DNA from: Chlorobaculum parvum NCIB 8327
GTDB lineage: Bacteria > Bacteroidota > Chlorobiia > Chlorobiales > Chlorobiaceae
Length of the DNA stretch: 64,000 nucleotides
Assembly (NCBI RefSeq): GCF_000020505.1
Contig: NC_011027.1
Coordinates: forward strand, 976,001 to 1,040,000
Direction: 5' to 3'
This document shows, in pieces, positions 44,094 through 52,196 of the stretch. Every line of letters starts with the position of its first letter. The stretch's first letter is position 1. The notes under the pieces are model-generated. The model did no database searches. It was not told the DNA's origin and saw only the letters and a program-made list of their open reading frames with translations. The position numbers and the translations under genes were made by a program.

Positions 44094-45386
44094 ATGACAC
44101 CGTCACGTTACCGTTCCCTTGTCCTTGCCGCTTCTGCGACACTCGTGCTGACCAGCAGCCCGCAGCCGGTTTGCGCTGCCGATGCCCGGCAGGAAGCTGT
44201 GCTGCGCGAGGGCAGCTCCGAGTGGAACGAGATGCGAAAGGCTCAGCCGTCTGTGCCGGTTGATCTTTCCGAGGCGAAGCTGAAAGGTCGTCGTTTGCGC
44301 GAGGTCGATCTCAGCAAGGCCAAGCTTGTCGGAGCTGATCTGAGCCAGTCCGATTTAGGTGGTTCCGATTTCAGCGACGCTGATCTGCACGGCGCGATGC
44401 TGGACGAGGCGTATCTGGGGGGAAGCAGAATGGCGGGAGCCGATCTTTCAGGTGCATCCTTTGAACGCGCTTCGGCAGCGGAGGCCGATTTCAGCCGGGC
44501 AAAGATGCCTTCGAGCGTGCTTCGGCGCTCCGAGTTGACCGGCGCTCGATTCGCGGGGGCCGATCTTCGCGGAGCCGATCTTCGTGAGTCGAGAATGGAA
44601 CATGCCGACCTCAGCCATGCCGACCTCCGGGCAGCCAATTTCTGGCTGGCGAGCACCAGCGGGGTCAATTTCAACGGGGCGCTGATTTCCGACGAAACCG
44701 TGCTGCCGAACGGTAAGCCCGGTTCAGTGAAGTGGGCTGCCGAGCACGGCGTCGTGTTCATGCCGGTTTCAAAACCGGTTGCAGCGCCGAACAAAGCCGC
44801 CACTTCTTCCGTTGCAGCCTCATCGAAAGAAATGGCAGGCTCGTCGGCAACAGCTCCAGCATCAGCACCTCTCGCCGGGAAGCCAGCGCCGCAAGGCATG
44901 TCGCCAGAGCAGCCGCTTGCCGCCACGCTCAAGCCGCTTCGCGCATGGCGACCCGATCCTGAATCGATTGCTTATGACGCCGATCAGTACGAGCAGCTCA
45001 AATCGAATGTCACGAAATGGAACCGGATGAGGGAAGAGCAACCGAGCCTCAAGGTTATGCTCCGGGAAGCGCCGCTTGCCAACCGGGTACTGGCCTATGC
45101 CGATCTGCATGAGGCTGATCTGGAAAAGGCGTCCTTCAAGCGCACCGATCTGGATGAAGCCGATTTTCGCGGCGCCAATCTCCGGGGCGCTGACCTGCGT
45201 TCGGCCAATCTCCAGCAGGTCGATTTCCGCCAGGCCGATCTCCGGGGGGCGAATTTGTGGCTTGCCAATACCAGCCGCTCAAAATTTGACGGGGCGATTG
45301 TTTCGCCGGAAACGGTGCTCGATAATGGAAAGAAAGCCACCAGGGCCTGGGCTGATGAACATGCCGCCCGATTCACCGAAGAGTAG
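44094..45386 (+). CDS. exported pentapeptide-repeat protein with duplicated repeat domains
   Basis: A 430-aa protein with a signal peptide (SLVLAASATLVLTSSPQPVCAA). It has two pentapeptide-repeat (A[DN]LxG) domains: residues ~58-190 and ~335-405. Each begins with a related segment (SSEWNEMRKAQPSVPVDLSEA; VTKWNRMREEQPSLKVMLREA) and ends with the same motif (NFWLASTSGVNFNGA; NLWLANTSRSKFDGA) followed by S(D/P)ETVL(P/D)NGK. They are thus an internal duplication joined by an Ala/Ser/Pro-rich linker. The repeats form a right-handed beta-helix. It is likely periplasmic, with unknown role. Confidence 0.85.
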   Translation: MTPSRYRSLVLAASATLVLTSSPQPVCAADARQEAVLREGSSEWNEMRKAQPSVPVDLSEAKLKGRRLREVDLSKAKLVGADLSQSDLGGSDFSDADLHGAMLDEAYLGGSRMAGADLSGASFERASAAEADFSRAKMPSSVLRRSELTGARFAGADLRGADLRESRMEHADLSHADLRAANFWLASTSGVNFNGALISDETVLPNGKPGSVKWAAEHGVVFMPVSKPVAAPNKAATSSVAASSKEMAGSSATAPASAPLAGKPAPQGMSPEQPLAATLKPLRAWRPDPESIAYDADQYEQLKSNVTKWNRMREEQPSLKVMLREAPLANRVLAYADLHEADLEKASFKRTDLDEADFRGANLRGADLRSANLQQVDFRQADLRGANLWLANTSRSKFDGAIVSPETVLDNGKKATRAWADEHAARFTEE

Positions 45387-45428
45387 TTGCCAACGAGGTA
45401 GCGATGTTTTGCAGAAGGAGGATTTTTT

Positions 45429-46295
45429 ATGGTACGAAGCGCTTCGCCGCTGGTTACGGTCACCATACCGATGTACAACAATGAGCGCTATATCGCAGAA
45501 ACGATCGAGTCTGTTCTTGCGCAGACGATGCCCGATTTCGAACTGCTGATCTATGACGATCATTCGACCGACCGTTCGCTTGAGATAGCTCAGTCTTACG
45601 ACGACCGTCGGATCAGCGTTTTTACCAGCGAGAAAAACCTTGGCCCGGAGGCTAACTGGAACCGCTCAATCAGCGATGTGCGGGGGCGGTACGTCAAGCT
45701 GCTCTGCGCGGACGATCTGCTGTTCCCGGAGTGCCTTGAAAAGCAGTGTGCAGCCTACGAGCTTTCGGGTCAGGAGAAGGTGAGCCTGGTCTCGTCGTCG
45801 CGAACCATCATCGACCATGAGGGCAACCCGCTCATCAACAAAGTCAGTTTCCTCGATGATGGCCTGAAAAGCCCTTCGGATGTTGTCAGAAAAATGGTGC
45901 GTACAGGCACTAATATCATCGGCGAGCCGGTCTGCGGGCTCTATCCATCCAGCCTGATCGCTTCGACCAACGGCTATAGCGCACGCATTCCGTATACTAC
46001 CGATCTCGATTTCTGGGTACAGTTGTTGCGGCTCGGCAATCTCTGGATGATCGACGAAGCGCTCTGCGCGTTTCGGATTTCCGGCCGCTCGTGGTCGTCC
46101 AGAATAGGATCGATGCGCCATGAGCAGTTTGTTGAATTCATGAACGAGGTTGCCCTCGACGAGCAGTTTCAGGTCAACGAGCTCGATCTGTTTATCGGCC
46201 GCTTCAACTCTGCGGTGCAGTCCATGACCAGCCTTATGGGCTTTAAACTGTTCGCCGGATCGGCAAGTCAGAAACGGGTGATTCCGGTAACGTAA
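45429..46295 (+). CDS. family 2 glycosyltransferase
   Basis: A 288-aa GT-A fold glycosyltransferase. The N-terminal nucleotide-sugar site is [20 protein letters not shown] (~9-28), then [12 protein letters not shown] (~40) and the metal-binding [16 protein letters not shown] (~90). A later acidic segment, [12 protein letters not shown] (~190), is in the place of the ED base motif. A strong ribosome site (AGAAGGAGG) precedes the ATG. There is no membrane helix. It probably adds a sugar to a surface polysaccharide or glycolipid; donor and acceptor cannot be told. The frameshifted SDR gene follows after 46 nt. Confidence 0.85.
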   Translation: MVRSASPLVTVTIPMYNNERYIAETIESVLAQTMPDFELLIYDDHSTDRSLEIAQSYDDRRISVFTSEKNLGPEANWNRSISDVRGRYVKLLCADDLLFPECLEKQCAAYELSGQEKVSLVSSSRTIIDHEGNPLINKVSFLDDGLKSPSDVVRKMVRTGTNIIGEPVCGLYPSSLIASTNGYSARIPYTTDLDFWVQLLRLGNLWMIDEALCAFRISGRSWSSRIGSMRHEQFVEFMNEVALDEQFQVNELDLFIGRFNSAVQSMTSLMGFKLFAGSASQKRVIPVT

Positions 46296-46341
46296 CCAGA
46301 CTTGCCCGCAAAAACCCGCTAACCATTATTTCATTCAAGCT

Positions 46342-47099
46342 ATGAGACTGGAAGGCAAGGTCGCCATCGTGACCGGGGCGGCAGGGGGAATCGGCAGCGC
46401 CACGGCGCGCTGCTTCGCTCGTGAGGGCGCAACGGTGGTGATGGTGGATATCGACGGCGACGGTTGTCACCGCATGCTTGATGAGATTGTCGGGCTGGGC
46501 GGAAAGGCTCGTTGTTATCCTGCCGATCTGACTTCCGAACCCGAGGTCGTCGGGTTGTTCGAGGAGGTTCGGCGTGAGTACGGACGCTTGGATATTCTGG
46601 TCAATATAGCCGGGGGGATTGCCAGCCGGGTGCGCCCGTCGAGGAGATCGATCCAGAACTTGCCATGAAGAATTTCGAGCTCAATCTGAAATCCACCATG
46701 CTCTGTTGCCGTGAAGCGGTTAAAATCATGAAGCCGCAATCTTATGGCCGGATCGTCAATATGAGCTCGCTGGTGTATCGCGGGAGCCCGGGCCAGTTCA
46801 GTTACGCAGCCTCGAAAGGGGGGATCTTCTCGTTCACCCGCTCGCTTGCCCTGACGCTTGGGGCGCATAATATCACAGCCAATGCGCTTGCGCCCGCTCT
46901 GGTCGAGGTGGAGGTCTTTGTTCGCGCACTTGGCCCGGAACGGTGGGCAGCTCTCGCCAAAGCGTCAGCAGAACGCTATCCATTAGGCCGGATCGCTACG
47001 CCCGATGATGTGGCCAGAGCGGCACTCTTTTTCGCTTCGGACGATGCGGCGTTCATTACCGGCCAGATCCTCGAAATTTCCGGCGGCGCAAGACTGTAA
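46342..47099 (+). pseudogene. short-chain dehydrogenase/reductase (SDR), frameshifted
   Basis: The first frame (46342-46668) encodes the Rossmann start VAIVTGAAGGIGSATARCF and LDILVNIAGG, then goes out of frame and ends. The second frame (ATG at 46665, to 47099) continues with LNLKSTMLCCREAV, the catalytic serine in VNMSSLVYRG, YAASKGG with the YxxxK pair, and the C-terminal ISGGARL. Adding one G to the run of six G at about 46612-46617 restores one 253-aa protein with every classical SDR motif (FabG-like length). So either one base was lost or undercalled, or the gene is broken. Substrate unknown; a sugar or fatty-acid intermediate is possible given the glycosyltransferase neighbour. Confidence 0.8.
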
Positions 47100-47108
47100 G
47101 CAGTTGAT

Positions 47109-47218
47109 AATGGATAGTTGACAGTTGATAGTTTGAAGAGGAGGCGGTTACGTTGTCGTGTCAAATGAGTCGCCTGCGGCATGATCAACGATCCATTGCC
47201 AATTGTCAACTTTCCATT
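47109..47218. repeat. imperfect inverted repeat element (MITE/REP-like)
   Basis: AATGGATAGTTGACAGTTG (47109-47127) is matched on the opposite strand by CAATTGTCAACTTTCCATT (47200-47218), 17 of 19 positions. The arms enclose about 70 nt, and GTTGATA-type repeats flank the left arm. No gene is present. The element lies between the SDR stop and the Nif11 gene and resembles small non-coding repeats scattered in bacterial genomes; mobility is unproven. Confidence 0.5.
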
Positions 47219-47301
47219 GTTTCCTGTCCGCCGATTGTTCATATTTAGTGTTAATAGTGTATTGTTCCCCTGATTCTTCAGTTAATTATTCCTCATTCAT
47301 C

Positions 47302-47565
47302 ATGTCACTTTCTTCAGCCAGAGCATTCCTTGACAAAATTATGGCAGACGATGAACTGCGTCTTCAGCTTGTGGACGATCTCCTGAAGTCAAGAATGGAG
47401 CTTATCAAAAAGGCAGGATTCGAGTTTACCGAGGAGGAACTCGATCATGCAAAATCGAACATGCCTCCCGGAGCGCTTGGCCATGAGGGTGGGTGGTTCT
47501 GCCAGGTGCTGCTTGACGAGCGTAACAAGCGCGGTGGCTATTGCGGTGGCGGCGTATGGCACTGA
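47302..47565 (+). CDS. Nif11-type leader peptide (candidate RiPP precursor)
   Basis: An 87-aa protein starting at the ATG at 47302 (MSLSSARAFLDKIMADDELR). Residues 1-50 fit the Nif11-like leader pattern: FLDKI, ELRLQLVDDLL, and KKAGFEFTEEELDHA. The C-terminal ~35 residues are different: Gly-rich with two cysteines (HEGGWFCQVLLDERNKRGGYCGGGVWH, read as HEGGWFCQVL and RGGYCGGGVWH). Nif11 leaders guide lanthipeptide and other modifying enzymes in known RiPP systems. No such enzyme or peptidase-transporter is seen within this window. A non-RiPP role for the Nif11 fold is possible. Confidence 0.75.
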   Translation: MSLSSARAFLDKIMADDELRLQLVDDLLKSRMELIKKAGFEFTEEELDHAKSNMPPGALGHEGGWFCQVLLDERNKRGGYCGGGVWH

Positions 47566-47636
47566 GGCCATTTGGTCCGTTCGGTTATACTTTCCAATCA
47601 TGCGCGTGCAGTCGCGCTTAAACAGGAGGTCGGTTC

Positions 47637-48887
47637 ATGTATCCGATTCAGATAGGCAATTACGATTTCAAAAGGCTTTACCTCTGGTTGCAGCATTCCG
47701 ACAAGCTCCCGTTTTTCACGGAAATTGTCATCGAAGTGTTCTATCCGAACAACATGCAGGCCGACGGGCTAGTGATGTTCAACCATGGGTTTCTGATCGG
47801 TACCGACCTGTTATTTTATCCGAAGCAGTTCATCAGCAAGCTTACTAATCAGGATACGCCGCTTTTTCAGGTCAATCCCTCCTGGTACTACAACTACTCG
47901 CAGGCGGCTATCAACAACAACTGGGCCTTGGGCTTTGTGACCACCGCCCATTTGCAGTTCGACATGATGCCCTGGACCAATCTCGGCGGAAATCCGCGCG
48001 TCGGGCAGGCGGCGTATGCGGCCGCATCGTACCTCATCAAGTACGGCGCGACGCACAAGTACGACGATCACGAATCGGTCATGAAAGCGCGGTTCCTGCG
48101 TGCAGATGCCTCCAGCAACAACAGTATGCTCAACCGGGTCATCTTTGCGGGCCATTCGGTTGGCGGTGCTCATGCGCAGGTTGCTGCGACCGGGTTCGAT
48201 GCCTTGCAGGAGATCGGAGCCCGGAACCTGATGCCGTTCGATCCCGTTTTCTACAACCGTGAGGTGACGCCCGATCACACGCTTCCGATGTCGAAGTGGG
48301 ATGAATCGAGCCGGGCGCGTCCGATCGGTCTGCTTCAGCTTTCGCCGGTCGATGGCGCAGGAGGCAAGACCGTACCGTACCTTGCTCCTGGCATGAAGCC
48401 CTACCGTGAGCATCTGGCGAGCGTGGCCATGCCCAATCTGATGGTGACGGGCGCTTGCGACAGTGCATGCCTCGATCCGAAAAACTCCGATCCTCCGGCC
48501 TGGATCGATGTTGCTGACAGAAGCACCAGCCAGTACGCCCAGATGGCCTACGGTAGCAGCAATTCATGGGCTGCGACCTGCATGGTGGAGCGGGGAAGCC
48601 ATTGCGGTTATCTCGCCCACCACAATGATCTCTGCACGCAGGCCGACAAGAAGAGCCTGTGCGATCCGTCGGTTACCCCCTACACGGCCAAGCAGGAGGA
48701 GTACCGTTTCAGCAATGAACTGCTCGATCAGTACATCGGCTTCGTTGCCGGCAAAGATCCTGCGAACTGCTCATTTGATACCTGGAAAAACGGCAGCCTG
48801 ATGCAGTGGCTCAACAAGGAAAAGCCGGGAACCAGTGGCGTCAGCCTGAGGCAGTTCCCTGACGGCTACGTCCATTTTCCTAGCTGA
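47637..48887 (+). CDS. alpha/beta-hydrolase (lipase/chlorophyllase-like)
   Basis: A 416-aa protein with a clear ribosome site (AGGAGG about 8 nt before the ATG). The nucleophile elbow is FAGHSVGGAHAQ (serine at about 173), and the oxyanion region is VMFNHGFLIG (~45). A late HxC segment, GSHCGYLAHHN, may hold the catalytic histidine (~322). Six or more cysteines in the C-terminal half (TGACDSAC, AATCMVERGSHCG, HNDLCTQADKKSLCDPS) suggest disulfides or metal binding. Yet no N-terminal signal peptide is seen. It follows the Nif11 gene by 71 nt. Substrate unknown. Confidence 0.72.
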   Translation: MYPIQIGNYDFKRLYLWLQHSDKLPFFTEIVIEVFYPNNMQADGLVMFNHGFLIGTDLLFYPKQFISKLTNQDTPLFQVNPSWYYNYSQAAINNNWALGFVTTAHLQFDMMPWTNLGGNPRVGQAAYAAASYLIKYGATHKYDDHESVMKARFLRADASSNNSMLNRVIFAGHSVGGAHAQVAATGFDALQEIGARNLMPFDPVFYNREVTPDHTLPMSKWDESSRARPIGLLQLSPVDGAGGKTVPYLAPGMKPYREHLASVAMPNLMVTGACDSACLDPKNSDPPAWIDVADRSTSQYAQMAYGSSNSWAATCMVERGSHCGYLAHHNDLCTQADKKSLCDPSVTPYTAKQEEYRFSNELLDQYIGFVAGKDPANCSFDTWKNGSLMQWLNKEKPGTSGVSLRQFPDGYVHFPS

Positions 48888-48946
48888 TGCTCACGGGAAC
48901 GGCTGTAGCGTTCCAACGGTTGAAGCGATAGAGTTTGCACAAAAAT

Positions 48947-48974
48947 GGCGGCTGTCAGTTTAACGACAGCCGCC
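48947..48974 (+). other. perfect hairpin between hydrolase and P-type ATPase genes
   Basis: GGCGGCTGTC (48947-48956) and GACAGCCGCC (48965-48974) form a 10-bp perfect stem with loop AGTTTAAC. The next T-run comes 13 nt later, so it is either an imperfect terminator of the hydrolase gene or a leader structure of the ATPase mRNA. Confidence 0.5.
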
Positions 48975-48994
48975 CGCTCAATCGCCTTTTTCTT

Positions 48995-51661
48995 ATGCCC
49001 GAAGCTGCCCACAGCATTTCCGTCGAGGCTGTTCTCAAACAGTTCAACACCTCTCCCCGCGGCCTCTCCGAAGAGGAGGCCTCCAGAAAGCTGGAGCAGT
49101 ACGGTTTCAATCAGCTCGATACCGCACCACCGGTCAGCCCCTGGAAGCTGCTCGTGCAGCAGTTCGCCAACGTGCTGATTATCACCCTCCTTGTCGCCAC
49201 GGTTCTCTCCGCATTTCTCGGCCACGGCATCGAAGCGATCGCTATCGCGGTGATTGTGCTGTTCGCCGTACTGCTCGGGTTCATTCAGGAGTATCGGGCC
49301 GAAAAGTCCATCGAGGCGTTGCGTCGCATGGCTGCTCCGGCGTCGCGCGTCATCCGGGATGGGGTTGAAAAGCTGATCCCTTCGCAGGAGGTGGTTCCGG
49401 GCGACATTGTGGTGCTGGCGACTGGCGACCGCATTCCTGCCGACGCTCGCCTCGTCGAGGCGGTGAACCTCCGCACCGACGAGGCAGCGCTGACCGGCGA
49501 GTCCCTGCCGGCTGAAAAGGAGGCGTCTGCCATGTTGTCGCCCCAGACCTCGGTCGGCGATCGGCGCAACATGGTTTTTTCCGGAACTTCGGTGGTGTAC
49601 GGCCGTGGGCTTGCCGTGGTGACCGCAACCGGGATGCAGACCGAGTTCGGGCGCATCGCCGGAATGCTTTCGCAGGTGAAGGTCGAAAAGACGCCGCTTC
49701 AGAAAAACCTCGACAAGGTAGGCGCGTCACTGGCGCGCGCTGCATTGGTGATCGTTGCGCTCATCGTTGCGCTCGGCATTTTCCGGGGCCAGCCGTTCAT
49801 CGAAATCCTCATCTTCGGCATTGCGCTCGCCGTGGCCGTGGTGCCCGAAGCGCTTCCCGCCGTGGTCACCATCTCGCTCGCTCTCGGCGTGCAGCGCATG
49901 GTTAAACGTAACGCGCTCATGCGCCGCCTGCCTGCGGTTGAAACGCTCGGCAGCACCACCGTCATCTGCTCGGATAAAACCGGCACGCTGACCCGCGACG
50001 AAATGACCGTCCGTCGCCTCTATGCTGGTGCGATTTCTGCGACGGTGAGCGGATCGGGGTACAAGCCCGAAGGTGCCATCACTTCCGAGATTGGCGATGG
50101 CTCGCTTGCTCATCCGTTCAATGCGTTGCTCGAAGCGGGCGTGTTGTGCAATGACTCACATCTTGAAGAATCGGAGAAAGGGGAGTGGGGCATCACTGGA
50201 GACCCGACCGAAGCGGCGCTGATCGTGGCCGCCCGCAAGGCTGGTCTCGACGAAGCCGCGCTCCAGCAGCGTTACCCGCGCATCGACGAGGAGCCGTTCG
50301 ATTCGGCAACGAAGCGTATGGTGACCGTGCATCGTTTCGGCGGCTCGACGTTTGCTGTGGTGAAGGGCGCTCCGGAGGTGATTCTGCCCTCATGCTCCGA
50401 TTATCTCGATGCTTCAGGAGAGCTCAAGCCATTCGATTCAACGGTGAGGGAAGAGGCTGTCCGGCAAGCTGATTCGATGGGACAGGAGGCGCTTCGTGTG
50501 CTGGCTGTTGCGCGCAAAGAGAATGCGTCCATCAGCGACTTTTCGGATGGCCTGACCTTTCTCGGCTTGTTCGGCATGATCGATCCGCCGCGCAGCGAGG
50601 CCGCAGAAGCAGTCGAACGCTGCATCGCAGCCGGTATCCGACCGGTCATGATTACCGGCGACCATCCTGTCACCGCGCAGGCCGTAGCACGCGAATTGGG
50701 CATCCTGCGGAACGATAAGGTGGTGACTGGCGCGGAGCTCGAAGCGATGGATGACGAAGCGCTCAGCCAGGCTGCCGGAAGCGTGGCGGTCTTCGCCAGA
50801 GTCTCGCCCGAACACAAGCTCCGTCTCGTGCAGGCGTTGCAGCAGCGTGGCGAAGTGGTGGCCATGACTGGCGATGGCGTCAACGATGCGCCAGCGCTCA
50901 AACGGGCCGATATCGGCATTTCGATGGGCATTGCGGGCACCGACGTTTCGCGCGAGGCCTCGGCCATGACGCTGCTCGACGACAACTTCGCCACCATCGT
51001 GTCGGCCATCGAGGAGGGACGAGGCATCTACGACAACATCAAAAAGTACCTCACCTACCTGCTTTCCTCCAACATCGGCGAGCTGGGCCTCATGGCCGGA
51101 GCGACGCTGTTCGGTCTGCCGCTGCCCTTGACCGCCGTGCAGATTCTCTACGTCAACCTCGCTACCGACGGCCTTCCGGCACTGGCGCTTGCCGTCGATC
51201 CTGCCGACCACGACATCATGCGGCGCCCGCCGAATGACCAGAAGCGCGGTATCTTCACCCGCACGGTGATGGCCCTGATGCTGGCCGGCGGCATCTGGTC
51301 AACTGCTGTGAACCTGCTTTTGTTCCAATGGGCGCGTCACTCGGGCCGCAGCCTCGACGAAGCGATGACGATGACCTTCGTCTCTCTGGTGCTTATCCAG
51401 TTTTTCAAGGCCTATAACTTCCGCTCTGAACGAGAGCATGTGTTCACGAATCTCTTCTCGAACCGCTGGCTCAACCTGGCTATTGTCTGGGAGCTGGCCG
51501 TTCTTTTCGCCATCATCTACGTGCCCGCGCTCGCCGCGCCCTTCGGCACCTTCATGATGCCGTTTTCAGACTGGCTGATTGTGCTTGGCGGTGCGTTGAC
51601 CGTGGTGCCGGTCATCGAACTGGTCAAATGGTTCATCCGAAAAGGGTGGATCGGGTCGTAA
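48995..51661 (+). CDS. P-type cation ATPase, Ca2+-transporting (PII) type
   Basis: An 888-aa pump. Landmarks: N-terminal cation-ATPase domain (PRGLSEEEASRKLEQYGFN), actuator loop LTGES (~165), phosphorylation site CSDKTGTLT (Asp ~328), nucleotide site KGAPEVI, hinge TGDGVNDAPALKRADIG (~624), and ten hydrophobic segments. Calcium-ligand positions of SERCA are conserved: VVPEALP in M4 (PEALP instead of PEGLP), SSNIGE in M5 and NLATDGLPA in M6. This supports Ca2+ (possibly Mn2+) export rather than Na+/K+ exchange. I prefer the ATG at 48995; a TTG reading from 48935 would cross a strong hairpin. It stands alone on the strand. Confidence 0.92.
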   Translation: MPEAAHSISVEAVLKQFNTSPRGLSEEEASRKLEQYGFNQLDTAPPVSPWKLLVQQFANVLIITLLVATVLSAFLGHGIEAIAIAVIVLFAVLLGFIQEYRAEKSIEALRRMAAPASRVIRDGVEKLIPSQEVVPGDIVVLATGDRIPADARLVEAVNLRTDEAALTGESLPAEKEASAMLSPQTSVGDRRNMVFSGTSVVYGRGLAVVTATGMQTEFGRIAGMLSQVKVEKTPLQKNLDKVGASLARAALVIVALIVALGIFRGQPFIEILIFGIALAVAVVPEALPAVVTISLALGVQRMVKRNALMRRLPAVETLGSTTVICSDKTGTLTRDEMTVRRLYAGAISATVSGSGYKPEGAITSEIGDGSLAHPFNALLEAGVLCNDSHLEESEKGEWGITGDPTEAALIVAARKAGLDEAALQQRYPRIDEEPFDSATKRMVTVHRFGGSTFAVVKGAPEVILPSCSDYLDASGELKPFDSTVREEAVRQADSMGQEALRVLAVARKENASISDFSDGLTFLGLFGMIDPPRSEAAEAVERCIAAGIRPVMITGDHPVTAQAVARELGILRNDKVVTGAELEAMDDEALSQAAGSVAVFARVSPEHKLRLVQALQQRGEVVAMTGDGVNDAPALKRADIGISMGIAGTDVSREASAMTLLDDNFATIVSAIEEGRGIYDNIKKYLTYLLSSNIGELGLMAGATLFGLPLPLTAVQILYVNLATDGLPALALAVDPADHDIMRRPPNDQKRGIFTRTVMALMLAGGIWSTAVNLLLFQWARHSGRSLDEAMTMTFVSLVLIQFFKAYNFRSEREHVFTNLFSNRWLNLAIVWELAVLFAIIYVPALAAPFGTFMMPFSDWLIVLGGALTVVPVIELVKWFIRKGWIGS

Positions 51662-51795
51662 CCAGCCGTTTGCAGGTACTTTTTCGTGTGATTTTTCTGA
51701 CTTGTAGGTCACAATAGATGACTTTATGTATATTATCACCCGGCTTTTACTGACAACAGATTATTAACCCACCATTTATCCGGAGGAACTACCAT

Positions 51796-52029
51796 ATGCA
51801 GACCATTTACGCTGATGGAATCGCCAACATGCTTCTTGTCGATGGCGTTGTTCGCGTCGATCTTGTGAATGTCACCTCGGTCGAAAAAGACAAAGAGCCC
51901 AATGTTCGCCCGAACGCAACACTTGCCATGTCGTTGCCTGCTCTTATCCGTGTTCACGACCAGTTCGGCAAGATGATCGACAAAATGGTTAGCGATGGCA
52001 TTCTCACCAAGAACCAGCAGCCGCAGTAA
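51796..52029 (+). CDS. small conserved-looking protein of unknown function
   Basis: A 77-aa protein with a strong ribosome site (CGGAGGAAC, about 8 nt before the ATG). An N-terminal beta-rich half with repeated V/D (MLLVDGVVRVDLVNVTSVEK) leads to LAMSLPALIRVHDQFGKMIDKMVSDGIL, a helix at about residues 45-70 (quoted in part as LPALIRVHDQFGKMIDKM). The strand-then-helix order faintly recalls DUF3467-type proteins. It has its own long AT-rich leader and a strong terminator, so it is a monocistronic, probably well-expressed gene. No function can be assigned. Confidence 0.75.
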   Translation: MQTIYADGIANMLLVDGVVRVDLVNVTSVEKDKEPNVRPNATLAMSLPALIRVHDQFGKMIDKMVSDGILTKNQQPQ

Positions 52030-52057
52030 CAAACGTATACTGGCTTAGAGATTTCAG

Positions 52058-52130
52058 GGACACCGAAGGCAACAACGAGGGATGTGTAACTGCACATCCT
52101 TCTGTTGGTTCCGGCGTCCTTTTCCTTTTT
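52058..52130 (+). terminator. large terminator hairpin after the 77-aa gene
   Basis: An inner perfect stem GGATGTG/CACATCC (52080-52099) sits inside an outer interrupted stem (GGAC-CCG-CAACA paired with TGTTG-CCGG-GTCC), followed by TTTTCCTTTTT. The inner arms alone would be sufficient. Confidence 0.75.
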
Positions 52131-52196
52131 GTCTGAATCGTTCCTACCTTTGACTTTGTTGTCGATTGCGCCAATCCTCCCAAGTATTCAGGCCTT

